A stretch of DNA of 64,000 nt, from positions 84,222,087 to 84,286,086 of the forward strand of contig JARCOQ010000002.1 of assembly GCA_029207755.1 (NCBI GenBank), given 5' to 3'. Below the pieces are notes generated by a model. It did not search any database and was not told the origin of the DNA. It saw nothing but the letters and a program-made list of their open reading frames with translations. The DNA comes from Chamaea fasciata. Taxonomy: Eukaryota; Chordata; Aves; Passeriformes; Sylviidae. This document shows positions 35,880 to 48,762 of this stretch, in pieces (position 1 is the stretch's first letter; the number at the start of each line of letters is the position of its first letter). The position numbers and the translations under genes were made by a program.

Positions 35880-36170
35880 GATCGATGTCTTGGGTTAACC
35901 TCGGCTGGCTGCTGGATGCTCTAAGGCCACTCTTCCAATCCCCCTGTCCAAGAGCACAGGGTTGAGATGAAGGGCACCCACACATCTGCTGCAGTGTGGG
36001 GTCCTGGCAGTCTGCACTGTGCACATCTGCTCCAGCATGGCTCTCCATGGCCTGCAAGGGAATCTCTGCCCCAGTGCCTGGGAGACCTTATCCTCTCCTT
36101 CTTCTCTCACCATGGTGTTTGCAGGGCTGTTTCATTCCTGTCCTGTATTCCTGTTAGCTACACTGCAATG
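35880..36170 (-). mobile_element. degenerate avian ERVL-type LTR/leader fragment
   Basis: The + strand matches the antisense reading of an abundant avian ERVL LTR as I recall it: 'gggttaacctcggctggctg' at about 35891, a gap, then 'cacccacacatctgctgcag', 'tgtggggtcct', 'cacatctgctccagcatgg', 'ctccatggcctgcaaggga', 'atctctgccccagtgcctgg', 'tctccttcttctctcacca' and 'tggtgtttgcagggctgttt'. The 'ctgctccagcatgg' words are the internally repeated units typical of that LTR. A large part of the consensus is missing between about 35930 and 35970. The element is on the minus strand and its edges are uncertain. Antisense frames across it (35839-36113 minus, 35967-36242 plus) are not genes. There are no viral coding remains. 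Confidence 0.6.
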
Positions 36171-38457
36171 GTTTACATGACCATTCATGCCTCCTCCTCT
36201 GGCAGTCATACACCACCTGTCTATCTTCTGCTTATGACTTAGAAAAGGTCTGAAACATACTTTCTTCTTCTGTTTTTCACAATTATTCCTGACTCTGCTG
36301 AGAATTTAGGACAAATCGATTTCACTGTGGGAATAGTTGTCCCTATAACTCACCTTCCCTATCAAATCTTATAAACCTGAGAGTGAAATGGACATTGATA
36401 GAATGATAGTCTCTGCAAAAAAGGCTATTCAGAAGTGTTACTACACTAGACCTGAAAATTTAGTTATTTTCACTGCTTAGAGATTTACTAATAGACTAAG
36501 GCCAGGCAAAAAATGAAGGGAAATCAATTAAAATGGGGCCACTGAAGAGGATAGTTTCAGGACACCAAACCTGATGCCCCTCATTACTCTGCTAAAAGAG
36601 TCTCACATGTCCCATGCAGAGCCTGAGAATCCATGTTGGAATAAGAAACTACCTCCAAAAGACTGAGGATATATCTACATCCCTCAGGAAATCATTTTAT
36701 GGTATTGTCCTCTACCTTTCTACTTACATCCATTTGAATTCCATGAGCTGCTACAAGTCTTCTTTTTTTCTCAGTATGTTTTTTGCAAAAATGTATTATG
36801 TTTCAGCACAGGTATTTGCACCAGGTGATCAAGTGTCCTCATATTGTGGCTCATACTATCTAACTGCACTTCATTTGCTCATATCTCGATTCTTCCTTAT
36901 AACCGACCTCTTCATGCTATACTATTTTTCCAATGTCTTTGTCAACTGAGAGACACAAAATATTTGGTCTAGGGACTGTCAATTGATCATCCGTTTTGTC
37001 ACTGAGGACTGCTGTTCTGAATCCAAGTCATATCTTGTACTCCTCAGTGGTTGTCTTATGCAACATCCCAATCTTTCTTTAATATGGTTCTGCTTCTTAC
37101 CATTTTTTTCCTTACTCAAATCCTCACTTGGTGAAGAGCCCTTGTGCTCAAAGTGATCAATTTCAGTTGCACCTGACATGAATTTATTGACCCAGGTTAT
37201 CCTACTATTTTTAAGATAGCTGAAAAACAAGGTGAAAGTATCCATGAGATGTAGAATACAGAACAATTTTATAAGAGTTACACTTCTTCTCAAGAGAAAA
37301 GTAACATGCTGGATGAATGGCCTGGGAAGTTCTGTATTTTTGAAGGCAAAATTCCTGCATATCCCATTTGCTGTCAGCTCTGTATACAGTAGAAGCTGCA
37401 TCTATCACAATATTTTCAGTGCATACTGTGTGGTGTGACAAACTGATTAATAGTGTATACAAGTTGTTGTGTCTGTCAGTGATTGAAGCATAATCAGGAT
37501 TCTTTTATGTCCTCTTTAAGCTGGTTATCTTGGTGGAAGCAGCCATAGTCAAGGAAAAATCCTCCTTGGTGAGCAGTTTTCTGCATTCCCAACAGAAGAT
37601 GCTGGTCTTCTGCACCACAGTCCAGCACAACACTTGGTGAAGGATGTGGACAGTTTTCCTTGTAGTAATGTTTAATGGAGTAGTGTAAAGCCCCAATCAA
37701 CTTGCTCAGTGAGACCTTTGAAAGGGTTTACAATGGTTCATGTACTCTTAGAGTCTGTTCTTCAAGTTTTGCTTGAAGGAAGCAAATACTCCAGGAAAAC
37801 TCTCTAGTGCACAAAAAAAGATCCTTTAATTCTAACAGCTGAATATCTTTTTGCTCCACTTTAGGCAGGATTTGCTGTGGAAAAAGAACAGTATGGAGGC
37901 CTCCAGAGAGCTGCAATTCAAAACAAGCACAAATGTACAAGCAAAAACCTACTTTGCACAGATGCAGCAAGAGAAGCTGTACCTTCAGTGGTTTTTTGGC
38001 ACACAAAAAAAACCCTTTCAATGGTTTCTTGTCCAGTTACAAATCATTTTCACCATATATTGGCAGTATGTTATTTCTTTTCTGTGTTCTGACACTAAAG
38101 GCTATTCTTCAAAATAGAATATTTCAGAAAAGCCATAAACTCTTTCCCTGATCTCTGATTTGAAAATCCAAAGAAATCCAAGAAAACTTCATTGGAAGAG
38201 ACACATCTGCTGAAGTTGAAGTGTCAGTATTGCTTCCTCTTTTCTTTCTTCTTTCAAAACACAAGTCAGACCTACTCTCCTTCAGCATTTTCTAATTTAA
38301 GTTGGAAGGGTTTGTTTTTTTTTTCCAATGTCTATTACAAAATAAATGTTCTGTCTTCTACAATTAGCAGAGAGCACTGGCCAGCTGCCCAAGTAACTAA
38401 TCAACATGAAACTTTCATCAAGACATACTGCAAAGCATATACACTATTAGGTGCCAG
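36171..38457. other. unique sequence, no gene recognised
   Basis: Several minus-strand frames of moderate length (36979-37401 at 140 codons, 37494-37700, 37728-38021) follow one another in different frames. They have no domain I know, and plus frames of similar size oppose them (36614-36949, 37851-38117, 38192-38485). I see no splice-consistent gene model. The remainder is AT-rich. Confidence 0.5.
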
Positions 38458-38494
38458 ATTCTATCACTTTTTTTTTTTTTTTTAATTCTATCAC
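38458..38494. repeat. T16 tract flanked by perfect 10-bp direct repeats
   Basis: ATTCTATCAC occurs at 38458-38467 and again at 38485-38494, separated only by sixteen Ts and one A. The layout mimics a retroposition footprint on the minus strand: target duplication, a short poly(A), then the second copy, with no body. Such tail-only insertions are known for L1-type machinery in mammals, but bird CR1 lacks a poly(A) tail. A local slippage or repair duplication is at least as likely. Confidence 0.85.
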
Positions 38495-41435
38495 TACTGA
38501 ATGAAATTTCTGCCACAAATCAGTTTCTTGTTGTTAAACTTCGTCTCATTTGAGAGGATGATAACTAACATCAAATATTTGGAGACTCCTGCAAGGAAAT
38601 ATTTTGCAAATGCTAATGTCCTTATGGAAGAAATGCTGGAAGGTTATCTTCACTTATTGCTACCCTACCCTTCAGATGAGCGGAAGAGATTACTAGTTTA
38701 ATTGCACAGCAACACAGCCAAAAAATAGACACAGACAGTGACATCTGCACCAGAATTTTTCAGCTAGTTTGAAAATTTCTAACAAGTGTTTAGTACTGTA
38801 AGTGGTTCCCTGCTCAGTAGCTGAATGTTAGACTACTTTTGCCTGAAAAAATTTCAGGTGCTTAAGAACAACTAATTCATCTCCTTTGCTCTATTTTATG
38901 TTTCCTTAGGAATCCAGACTACTAAGGATGTTTGTATCACTCTCCAGAGAAGCATCCAGTTCCTGGATATACCTCCAGATTATGGAGAAAGGGGAATTTT
39001 CTTTTATTTTCCCTTTGTCTGCCTGTGTGGAGATGCCTCAACTGAGAACCATATAACTTTCTTACCACTCCCTCAAAACTGGGTGCATTGCAAAATGCAC
39101 ATGGTAATCAGCCTGAACATGCCCTATTCTAGACCACAGACCTAATTTTTGTCTTTGTGTCTTGCCCAAGAAAAAAAGTTTTCAACAGATCCTTCTTCTT
39201 TTCTTCTTCTTTCGTATGATGATCCTTAAGAGAAAAGGAATTCATTAATGCCATTAGCTGCATCTTATAAAGCTCTCTGACAAGCCAATAAGTACATGGT
39301 CCAAAGATGCATAATTATGTAGTCCTCAGAAGGGATGCCATGTGCTCCCTTGAGCTTTGGGTGTCTTCTCAGTTCTCCATCTGCTCCAAAACAATCACTG
39401 TATCTGAGGGACACTGAAGATTTAGATGTATGAGTAGTCTGTTGGATCACTGAATTTATAACAAGACTTGCACTGTTATTGCACATAACCCATTGCTATT
39501 TTCCTCCTAAAATGAAGTTGTTAGAATTTTTTAGCAGGCAATACTCTCAATCAGAGCATACCAGCACATCTGTGTTGATATGTGATGCTAGTCAGACAAA
39601 AAAATTTCAAAGAATAATACCCGAACACTTAATTCCCTTCTGCAAATCTCACTGTGGAGTTCTGCTGTCAGATTCTGCTTCTTCTCCAAGCCCCTGCTCT
39701 ACTCCCCGATGAGAAATCACATTCTGTTTGGATAGAAGACTTTTTTCCTCAAGGTGTGCCAAAGTCACTGACTTGCACTTCAGTAGCTGGTGAGAGCAGT
39801 GTGCCCACCGGCTCCCGAGGATTGCAGCTGTTTGTACTCTTCACTGCTCAGACTAGAATGTGCCTACAGGACCTCAAGGAAAAATGTGCATCTGAATATC
39901 TGGGGCTGTGTTGTACAATATGTTTTCTAATTTCAACACTGTGGTACGCCAGCTTCCCTAGGAGGTTCCTTAATGCAGTCTTATTGCTCGATATCCTCTG
40001 GTGGCTGCCTTGCTCGTAGCTCACTGGGGAGGTGGCAAAGCAAAGCCACTTGAAAACAAACACTGCTCATCTTTATGGGGAGAGGAAGAAGAGAGTAAGC
40101 AAAGACAGTGCTGGCAGTGTGACAGGAGGGATCAAGCAGCCTCTTCTCTTTCAGAGGCACTGGCAGACCCCACTGGCCACGCTGCAACTGATACCTGGCC
40201 CATCCAGCTGTGCCTACACCATTTAGTTGTCCTCAGAGGGGACAACATCCAACACCTTCTGTGCACCAGCTGAAGGGGGCAGTTTGTCCAAGAGTGACTC
40301 TCAAAGAAATGAGGATCTTTTTGAGGAGGCCAGCAATGTCATCATGGCATCACCCCAAATGCTTTCATTGCACGGACAGAGAAAAAGAGAATGTATTAAG
40401 AGAGACAGGGCTATTCCATGATGCTGCTGCTGGTTAAAACCATGTTTTGAATCAATGTTTCACTGCAGGATATTGCCTCTGTAATATACTGCATCAATAC
40501 ATCAACAAAGGAGTGTAAGTCTGATACTTCACTGTTCTATAAATCATCCTCCCATCTCCAGCTGTAGAATTTATTGATTAGCAGGATGGGTATCTGGGAG
40601 AAGAAACATACAGCTCTCAGGATGTTTTTGCCTAGTGTTTACAGAATATGCAGAAAAAAAATTTTTATTTCCTTTTAGAGGAGCATTTGCTGTGTCTGGG
40701 AAAGAGGAGCAGCCTCAGATCTTTCTTCCCCCAGTTCCCCTTGTGCTGCTGTCTCTGCAGAGGCACATTTCCTATCCCCATGGAAACAGGATGAGGAACA
40801 CAATTTGCCTCTCTGCAGACGACCCTCTCAATAAAGCTGCCCAGAGGTTTTGGCTTCTCACAATCCAGGCAGTGACACTTTGTGATCTTAGCTGCCCTTG
40901 GACACCTGGACCAGCTCCTCCCAACACTTTTCCTTCCCAGAACCCCACATTTTTCTCTTCCAGAAGTCTCACTGCAGGACAGAAAGCAAACTTTTCCTAT
41001 GAAGCAATAGGGATACCCCTCTGCAGCCTCTACTACCTACCTAATAACATTTTCTCCCTGGATTTTTTTTTTTTCTAATCCAGGGCCTAGGAGGGATAAT
41101 GCTTTCCATCAGGTCTGAAGAAAATAGCACAAAACTGTAAAACTTGGGTGGTACTCTCTAAAAAATGTCTCAGAATAAATTAAATTAAACAAAACTCGAT
41201 TATTGAAATCCTGTTTCAGGATTTCATTTTTCATGAGATGATGAATCCAATGGTCAGTATCTGCCGTTTGGGAATGAAGAAATCAGTTGTGTGGGGAAAA
41301 AAAGCAGAGACAATTTGTAGTGAAGGAAAAAATAAGACAGATTTCAGGCCACTGCTATGCTACAGGGTGATGGACTTTCCTGGTGAAAACGTGGACTCCA
41401 ATTCTGCAATTGTCCTGTTCAAACATACACATAAA

Positions 41436-41438
<3 letters not shown>
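38495..41438. other. unique sequence, no gene recognised
   Basis: This includes the longest open frame in the window, plus 40635-41078 (147 codons). It has no recognisable domain, ends in phenylalanines encoded by a T run, and is partly opposed by a minus frame at 40772-40972. About 39640-40440 is GC-richer with several overlapping short frames in different phases (plus 39654-40019, 40001-40273, 40210-40437). I recognise no transposon and treat all of these as chance frames. Confidence 0.5.

Positions 41439-41472
<34 letters not shown>
41439..41472 (+). repeat. poly(A) tract, 34 A
   Basis: 34 uninterrupted adenines between 'catacacataaatct' and 'ccccaaggg'. No flanking direct repeat or retrocopy is recognisable. 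A long mononucleotide run like this is likely to be length-variable and assembly-sensitive. Confidence 0.9.
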
Positions 41473-41474
<2 letters not shown>

Positions 41475-41660
41475 CCAAGGGAGAAGAATTCCCTTAATAT
41501 TACCTGGTAATCAGCATTTTATTCAGAGGTTTTCTTAACTTTTTGTACGACCACAGATCATTTTAATACGGAGTACTGCCTTTCTGGACTTCCAGTGTCT
41601 ACACAACTGTTCACAGAAATGCTGTGTTTTCTCCTTCAAGAAGTGACGATATATGCCGGC

Positions 41661-41682
41661 TACCAGGTTTCTCATCCTGGTA
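41661..41682. repeat. 7-bp hairpin
   Basis: TACCAGG (41661-41667) and CCTGGTA (41676-41682) are perfect reverse complements with an 8-base loop. It is small enough to be chance in 64 kb. Confidence 0.6.
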
Positions 41683-44600
41683 CCTGGGGCCAAACATCTG
41701 ATGATTAAAATCTTTCAGCAACATGCGTTCTGAGCAAAGAAGAGTCGGTCATGATTGCTTCAAAACTGCACTTTCCTCTAGGTGAAATCAAGCTTTAAGA
41801 TTATTTTCTAGAAGATTGGAATTGGATGTCTTTTCAGATTAGTAAATCAACCACTACACGGATTAAGAGAATTAATAAGAAGAGGTTATCAGTGTGGAAT
41901 AAAAAGATAGTTAAAGGCTATTAATAAAAGATATCTATTGTGAAGGAGCTTCTGATGCAGGAAAGCCTTTTCTATAAATCAAAAGAACAAGATGAGAATA
42001 ATTTTAAAGAGACCATATTTATAACACAAATAAAAAGAATAGTGAAAAGTCAAAAAATGAGAAAATTCTGAACAAGTTTTTGATTATTATGGGATTGATA
42101 GCTAACAAACAACAAAATTATTTTGGTTATTAGATCAAATGTTTCCATTGAAATAACTGAAAGTAGCATCTTACTACTTATTAATTTTCAAAATATTTTG
42201 TACTTCCAATTTTTAAATTCATAGTATCAATTTCAGGCTTTTATGGAGTTGGACACTTTAAATATTTAATGTTCATAATATTTTAATTGACCAAAATTTA
42301 CTGGAGAAGTCATAACTTAGTAAGACAGGCAGATTTACAGCTTCTTTAGTAATAATTGGTATCCTTTTTATTTTTTTCAGCAAAATATTTGGTCCCATTA
42401 TGTCCTCTTGAAATATAAATCTAATTTGAACAGCACCAATTTAATACAGTTCATGGTGCACTTTTATGTATTTTACTTGTTTCAACAATTAACTTTGCTA
42501 AATGGCTGTATGGAAAGTACTTTTTAATGTGCTGTTAATTCCCAGATTTTGTATCATAATACCAGTTCTCAGCAAAAAAGAGGACGCTACATCAGCTACT
42601 ATCATCACGCCACTTTGTTCTTACTCAACTATCTTCGTTGCAGAGACAGAAAATCCATCAGCTGGTGGAGCTGGACATGCTTTGAGGGTCTCAGTAATCA
42701 TCCAACTCAAATTCCCATTTGTGTGTCTTTGCAGACTGCAGACAAAGTACAATAAATTGTTTTACCCCATCTCATCCTCTAACCCCAAAACTGATCTGTG
42801 GTGCCAACCTAACTTGTGCAGCAACAGGTCAATTTAATCTGATCCTTGTCAAAATCATCCCTCAGGGAAAATCAAGGGATTTAAAAAAGACTCTTCTGCA
42901 TGTTTCATCTTCTAAGGAAGTGGATGCAGCACTGTGTATGATGGTCACACCGAAGTCAGTTTTGGTTCATGAGTTATGTGCACTTTCCTATTCCACTTCA
43001 AATGTACTGGGGTAACATAAACCCCAATTTTCAGTTTATTCAACTCATGCCTGATTATTTTCTTGAAGAATGGAGCCATGAATTTTGAATTACTCTGCAA
43101 ATATGAAGGAAGATAACGTATATTCATTTTATTATTTTCTATGCAATTTGACAAGGGAAGTTGTCCCTGTGCTCCCAACAGAGGAATCTTACATCAGCTC
43201 AGATACTTGCTCTGTGTGCCAAGGCAGTATTTCATGCTCCTGCCCTGGTCAATGCCTCACAGAGAACAGAAGAAAGGTTGATGTCTGCTCTCTGTTCCAG
43301 ATCCATTTTTCCTTTCTGACTGTTTGCCAGAGGAGAAGGGAACATTATGCCTTTTCTAACTACTCCAAACTGCCTGGATTCCTTGTTACCTTGAGAGCAA
43401 AGACCCTTGAAAAACAAAACTTCAGCTGAACTGCTGCTGCTCAGGGGCTCAGAAGTAGCTTTAGATAAATCCCATCTTGCTCATTTTTCTCTCTATCCTC
43501 TCTTGAGCTGCACCTACAACTTCCCACTAATAAATCAGAAGGCAAATATGCTGCCTTAGATTTTATTAGAATGTGCACAACTGAGTGTGAGGGCAACAGG
43601 AATCTGCCAGCGTTGGTTCTGCTGCTTTATGTATGTTCTCTGTTAATTTCATCCTATTTTGGAGTTCCATGGGTTAAAAATAAGTCAAACCATCACCTGC
43701 TGTGTACTTCTGAAAGCAGTTTTAGCATACTCAAGGTCAGGGCTATAATGTATAAATATTCTGCAATATTTAACTTATTTTTCAATCTGCACCCCTATAG
43801 TATCCCCAGAATAAATAAAAAAAGATGTTGTGTTTTTCTGACTGTAACCACTGGCTGCGTTTTCTTTTCATTAAAGCTGCATATTTATGTATTTTCTTCC
43901 CAGCAACAGTGCCTGAACAGGACTTACATTTTACCTTCACTTTTCTACAGCACAGAAAGCACTGTCACTGCTTAAGAGCTAAAAATGACAATGCTATAGC
44001 AGCCTCCAGCCATTATTACTTGCAGTGGAATGTGGTTTTCATTTTTGCTGCCTTCTAAGATACGAGCTATTTCTCTGAATATATGTGCATGCACACGTTG
44101 TCTCAGAGGAAGAAAAAAACCCAACCAACTGCTCAGATCCAACAGTTTAACTCAACTGGGTTGGTTGATTTATTAACAACCAGTTTCTGTGGCCCCCAGT
44201 CCCATGCATTGATCACCCTCACGTTCCCACCTGAGCTGCTGTGGTTTTTCCCGGTCATTTAGAGACCATGCTGTGATGGGAGGAGGCAGTGTGCAGGCTA
44301 CTTTCCCCTGACCACAGCAGGGAGATGGAGGAGCTGAGGAGGCAGGACATGCTGGTTTTTGCAGCTCCTCCAACGGGGCAGTCATTTCTGGCAAAGAGCA
44401 AGGCCACAGGAGGGTGGCAGCGTCACCCATTAATACCCAGAACCTGGCCACAGATAAAATAGCCTTTTGAGGGGTGCTTAAATCCTGGCTTCTGAGAAGT
44501 TGTTTTCATCAAAACAAGTGCTTGAGGTGCACTGAGAATTTACTGGACCCAACTTGCCTTTTATCTCAGCAATGTTTTGCCATGACCTCCGGGGAATGAG

Positions 44601-45339
44601 GTAAGTAAAGCAATTGAAAGACAGAACAACATTTTGGATAATGCTGCAAATTACAGTTTGTAGCAACCTAGCATCTGACTAGCAAGATTAGCAAGTACTT
44701 AATCTCTAGCACAGGAGAAATTCCAGCAAAAAAACAATCTGTGTGCTCAAGTACCCTGCTGAATTTGAGTCTTGGTGACTATTTTCTTCCTATTGATTGA
44801 TATGTATCCTGAAATTTTCTGGTCACACTGCAGAACACAAACACAGAAATTAATCCAGCTCACAGAAGGTTCATGTCCCTTTTCTAAACATCAGTGTGTC
44901 AGGGCCATAACAGTGATTTTATCTGAAAACTTTGTTTATCAATTAATTTCCAGATTTATATATCTGTAAAAAAAAGTTCTCAATATGAGTCATTGTCAAT
45001 ATTTTAAATCTGTTTGTTGAAGTGAAAGCATGGAGTTGATCTCATGAACTCCCACTTACTGAAAGACTGGAGCACCCAAATTGCTGTTGCATCAGTTATT
45101 TCCAATCTTTCATGGTAATTAATCTCATCAAACTCTGGTCAGCTAGGAGCTATTCTGAATATAATGCCCCATGAGTCAGGCTCACTAGTCAATAGTGAAA
45201 AGGAAGCCCTGTGGAAGTGTCTCTCTTCATAATGACAGTGGAAAGAGTCAAAATACCACTTTAGATACTTCATCTTTAAACACCTAAACAAGACTATGAA
45301 GACTTAGAACCACACTCCCCAGATGGTTTCATTAGTGAG

Positions 45340-45378
45340 CTATATTTCTAAATCCCTAAGTTTCTATATTTCTAAATC
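45340..45378 (+). repeat. short direct repeat, 24-bp spacing
   Basis: The 15-mer CTATATTTCTAAATC occurs twice, starting at 45340 and 45364, with nine intervening bases. It is a small local duplication with no known role. Confidence 0.8.
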
Positions 45379-48300
45379 ATGCATTCTGTCTTCCCCCTTC
45401 TGAAAACAGTAAAAATTTTATTCTGAGCTCAATTGAGCTAATGGGAAACTAACTAGCCCCAAATGCTTTTCTGTCTTTTTTTCACTTGCTGTTAGGGTTA
45501 TGGCTGAAAAACAGCAATCAAGTGCAAAATTCATTACCCATTTTTAGACAATAAGGTGCCTATAATATTGGTATCCGTGTGTGAGTTGGTTTTTAAGACT
45601 TTGTTACAGATTAATACAGATAAAGCAGAACAAGGTTAGGGCAAGTATCAGCTGAATATCTAAGTTATGTAATTGTCCAGCCTAAATAATGGGATGATTC
45701 AATTGAATAAATATTGATGCCATTACAGCTATATCCAGTTTCTGCTCCAAATATGGTCCGATCTCCCAGAAGTCCTTAATGTCCCTGACACCCCAAAGCA
45801 TCTCATATGGCAACAGGTGGCACAGTGTGGTAAAGAAACCACGTGCCATTGACTTGGGCACTGTTGGCTGTGCTGCAGGCTTAGGCACGTATGGACACCC
45901 ACATGCGAACATCTGAACTTCGGTGTCTGCAAACTGGAACAGGACAGCATCTGTTTGTATATGCACAGTAATATGCTGCATCTTTAAAACTTAAATTCAC
46001 CTTTATTTCGCTTCTGCCTTCAGCCTCCCAAGGTTTCATTTCTGCATTTGCTTCTTAATCTGTGCTGCCCAAAACTCTTGAGGAGGGGGGTGGGAGTCAG
46101 ATCTCTCCTCCCAAGGACACAACTGCTGCAGGCTAATTTGTGAGGGGGGGCTGGTGGAGCCACTCAAGCAAATTCAGCCTGATATTTTGTAAACCCAGAG
46201 TGGTGGAAAAATAGATTTATAGACTTCAAACCTCAACTCAGCATAGACCAGAGAGAAGTTAATCAGGCAGCATTATACACATTGTATCTCCAGGCAAGGA
46301 TTTTGAAAGAAACAAGTAAAGGAACTCACAGAAACTTTTTTTTTCTCCCACAAGCCTGTTTCAGAATATAGAATGCTTCAGATGTTAAAAATGTAGTTTC
46401 TTTCTTGACACTGTGATAACATTAGCTTTAGGTTGCTTCCTGCTGCTGTGTGACAGCTGTTGCAGACATCAGTTGGAACGCACAGAACATAAGTTTGTCA
46501 TATAAATTTAAGCTAACCAATCTCTCATCTTGCTATAAAACATAACCTGGCCATCTCCTGTGTAATATCTGGTCACTGGAATGATAAAGTTGTTATAACA
46601 GCATCTTGACTAATTGCATGCATCAATAAAGATGGATTCTAGACAAAAAAAAAATCAATTAAAACTATCAATCCACAAGAAAGCAGTCACTTTTGATGCA
46701 TCATTTACCACAACAACCTGGTATTCTTCTCTCACAATTTTTAGAAATCTTGTTACCATAACAACTGGATGTAGCCTTTACACAGAGTGGGCCAAATCCT
46801 GTCCATGGTGATACAGATGCAAATTCAGAATAACTTTGCTAAAATGCCTGGGAAAACAGTGGTGCAAATACAATCTAATGGGGCAGAAGGGGACCTACTA
46901 TCTCTTCGTGTTACCTTTTTTTTTTTGCTGCTTTGCCTTGTCAGGAAGACAAGATGTTTTTCTCTTCTACTCTGAATAAGCTCATAATGTAGTGGAATAA
47001 TCAGACATAATGACAGGTTAAACAACAAAGGAATGTTACATCTTAAATACCATATTAACTAAATTCCAAACTTGTATATTACCAGGTTTTTTTAAGAGCC
47101 CAAGAAAAGGCTAAATATCTGACAGGAATATATTCTCTCTGTTCAGAGGCTACATCTAAATCATATAACATAATCAATAACTTGTGTAATAAGAAAATAT
47201 AATGAAGGTAAATTCACACTTGTTTGGCTAAACAGAAGAGATACATTCTCACAGAAAAAATGCATTGAAGGGTCCTGGGTCCTGTTATCTAGAGCAGAAA
47301 CCCATGCAGTTAAACTCAGTTTTATTTACATGAAACTCATTACAAAGACATCATAACAAAATATTCTCAGACTTGTCCCTCTCTTCAAGGAAATCCATAG
47401 GAATTTGCTGGTGGGTCATAGTCTGTGTGTGGGTCACTACATCCAAACAAAGCACAGTCCAGGAAGAAAGTCTGGGTTTACTCTATCTGGATTGTTCTAC
47501 AGAGACATTTTCCAGGCTACCAACCAAATGATATTTTAATTAATTATAGTAACTAGAAACCCAGTTGAACAAGTACTTCGGAACTTGGTAGAGATAAATT
47601 TGGTAGACACATACCCTAATGATAATTTTAACAGCCATTCCTGTTACAAAACCAAATTATGCCACCAGGCAAATTCTGTAGGAAAGCTGGAGAGAGAGGT
47701 ATGCAGAATTTAAAAGGCAAGGAATTCTTTACATGCAGTCCACAGAACTAACCAACCTGCAGACTTTTATGCATTAGAAATATATTTTCCCTTATTAAAT
47801 TCAAAAAAGTATGGAGCTGCCATCCTTGACAATAAATAGCTCGTCACATTTGAAGGCTTTCTCTGGGTGCAAGGAGGTTCAAAGACCTGAAAAGCCCAGC
47901 AGCAGGAAGGGAGGTGACTCGTTACGTTCAGAGCAATCTTAGAATAATGTCATTTTGAAATGTAATTTTGCAAGCAAACCTAATAGCAGGCATTACTCGT
48001 GCTCAGATGTCACTCTGAAGATTGATGCCTCAGCATTGCACTGAGGCAGTACAAGAGCCTCAGAAAAACAGATTAGCAAGGCTTACTATCCAATGGAAAT
48101 GTAAGGTTATAAAGTTTAAAAAATGCACCTGGCCAGGACATCAAGAGGTCAATTACTTTGTCTATTTGCCCAAAGGCAGAAGCATCTCTAACTACATCAT
48201 TCCAGATAGCTTTTTATTCTCCTTCCATTTAAAGACCTTCAACAAAGAGGTTTCACAATTTCCAGCCACTTCATTTCAATGTTTCCTTATCTTTATCATT

Positions 48301-48673
48301 AGAAGGATCTATGGTGCACTTGAGGGTGTGATTTCAGCATGGATGGGCACTGCAGCAACATCTTTACTGCAAGATCAGGAATTAAGAGCAGTGAAATCAT
48401 CTTGAAACAGGCTGCATTTGCTGAGCCTTGAATGGATGTCCATTTGTAACAACAGAAGCCCACCACAGTTTTGCTGGCATTAACCAAAAGAAACTGATCT
48501 GCTGTATTTTTCTCCCATCGCCTCCCTTACAGTATGGCTTTTGTTTCATTTTCTCTGAGGCCATGACGTTTCACAGGTACCTCTTACAACTGCTGTGGCA
48601 AATGGTGAACACTATGGTTTCCAAGATCTTATCCAGAATTTTTCAGATTGATTCAGAATCAACTGGCAGGTGC

Positions 48674-48696
48674 CTGAGCAGTGCTGTACTGCTCAG
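48674..48696. repeat. 9-bp perfect hairpin
   Basis: CTGAGCAGT (48674-48682) and ACTGCTCAG (48688-48696) pair perfectly around a 5-base loop, GCTGT. It sits just left of the ERVL-like fragment. It is structurally clear, but function is unknown and chance is possible. Confidence 0.75.
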
Positions 48697-48714
48697 TGTG
48701 TGTACTAGTGTGCT

Positions 48715-48762
48715 TGTTTCAGCTGGACTACAGTTAATTTTCTTCACAGTGGTTAGTATAGG
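48715..48762 (+). mobile_element. small ERVL-LTR-like fragment
   Basis: 'tgtttcagctggactacagt' followed by 'taattttcttcacagtggtt' and 'agtatagg' parallels the start of a common avian ERVL LTR as I remember it (TTT-GGCTGGGA-AGAGTTAATTTTCTTC-TAGTAGCTGGTAT). Only about 50 bp are similar, with several mismatches, and the rest of the LTR is missing. Either an old fragment or chance. Confidence 0.45.

Larger units (their letters stand above)
41473..48673. other. ~7.2 kb without a recognised element or gene
   Basis: No transposon, RNA gene or exon is supported. Frames such as plus 42502-42837, 43085-43429, 43571-43975 and 48022-48405, and minus 44173-44451 and 45682-45981, show no domains. About 44160-44470 is GC-richer. 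It has an AATAAA-type signal on the minus strand near 44166-44172 but no further LTR structure. A 24-bp-spaced repeat of CTATATTTCTAAATC occurs at 45340-45354 and 45364-45378. G-runs lie at about 46083-46090 and 46144-46150. Confidence 0.5.

Noticed and set aside
36979..38021. Series of minus-strand frames (140, 68 and 97 codons) that might be a broken gene or retrogene
   Set aside because: The frames are in different phases with no shared recognisable protein. Plus-strand frames of equal length oppose them, and I see no poly(A) or target duplication at the ends.
40635..41078. Longest open frame in the window (147 codons, plus strand)
   Set aside because: No domain or family resemblance. It ends in phenylalanines encoded by a T homopolymer and is partly opposed by a minus frame. 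This length is expected by chance in 64 kb read in six frames.
44100..44172. Inverted repeat CAACCAAC...GTTGGTTG as a hairpin
   Set aside because: Arms are only 8 bp with a loop of about 40 bases. Expected by chance.
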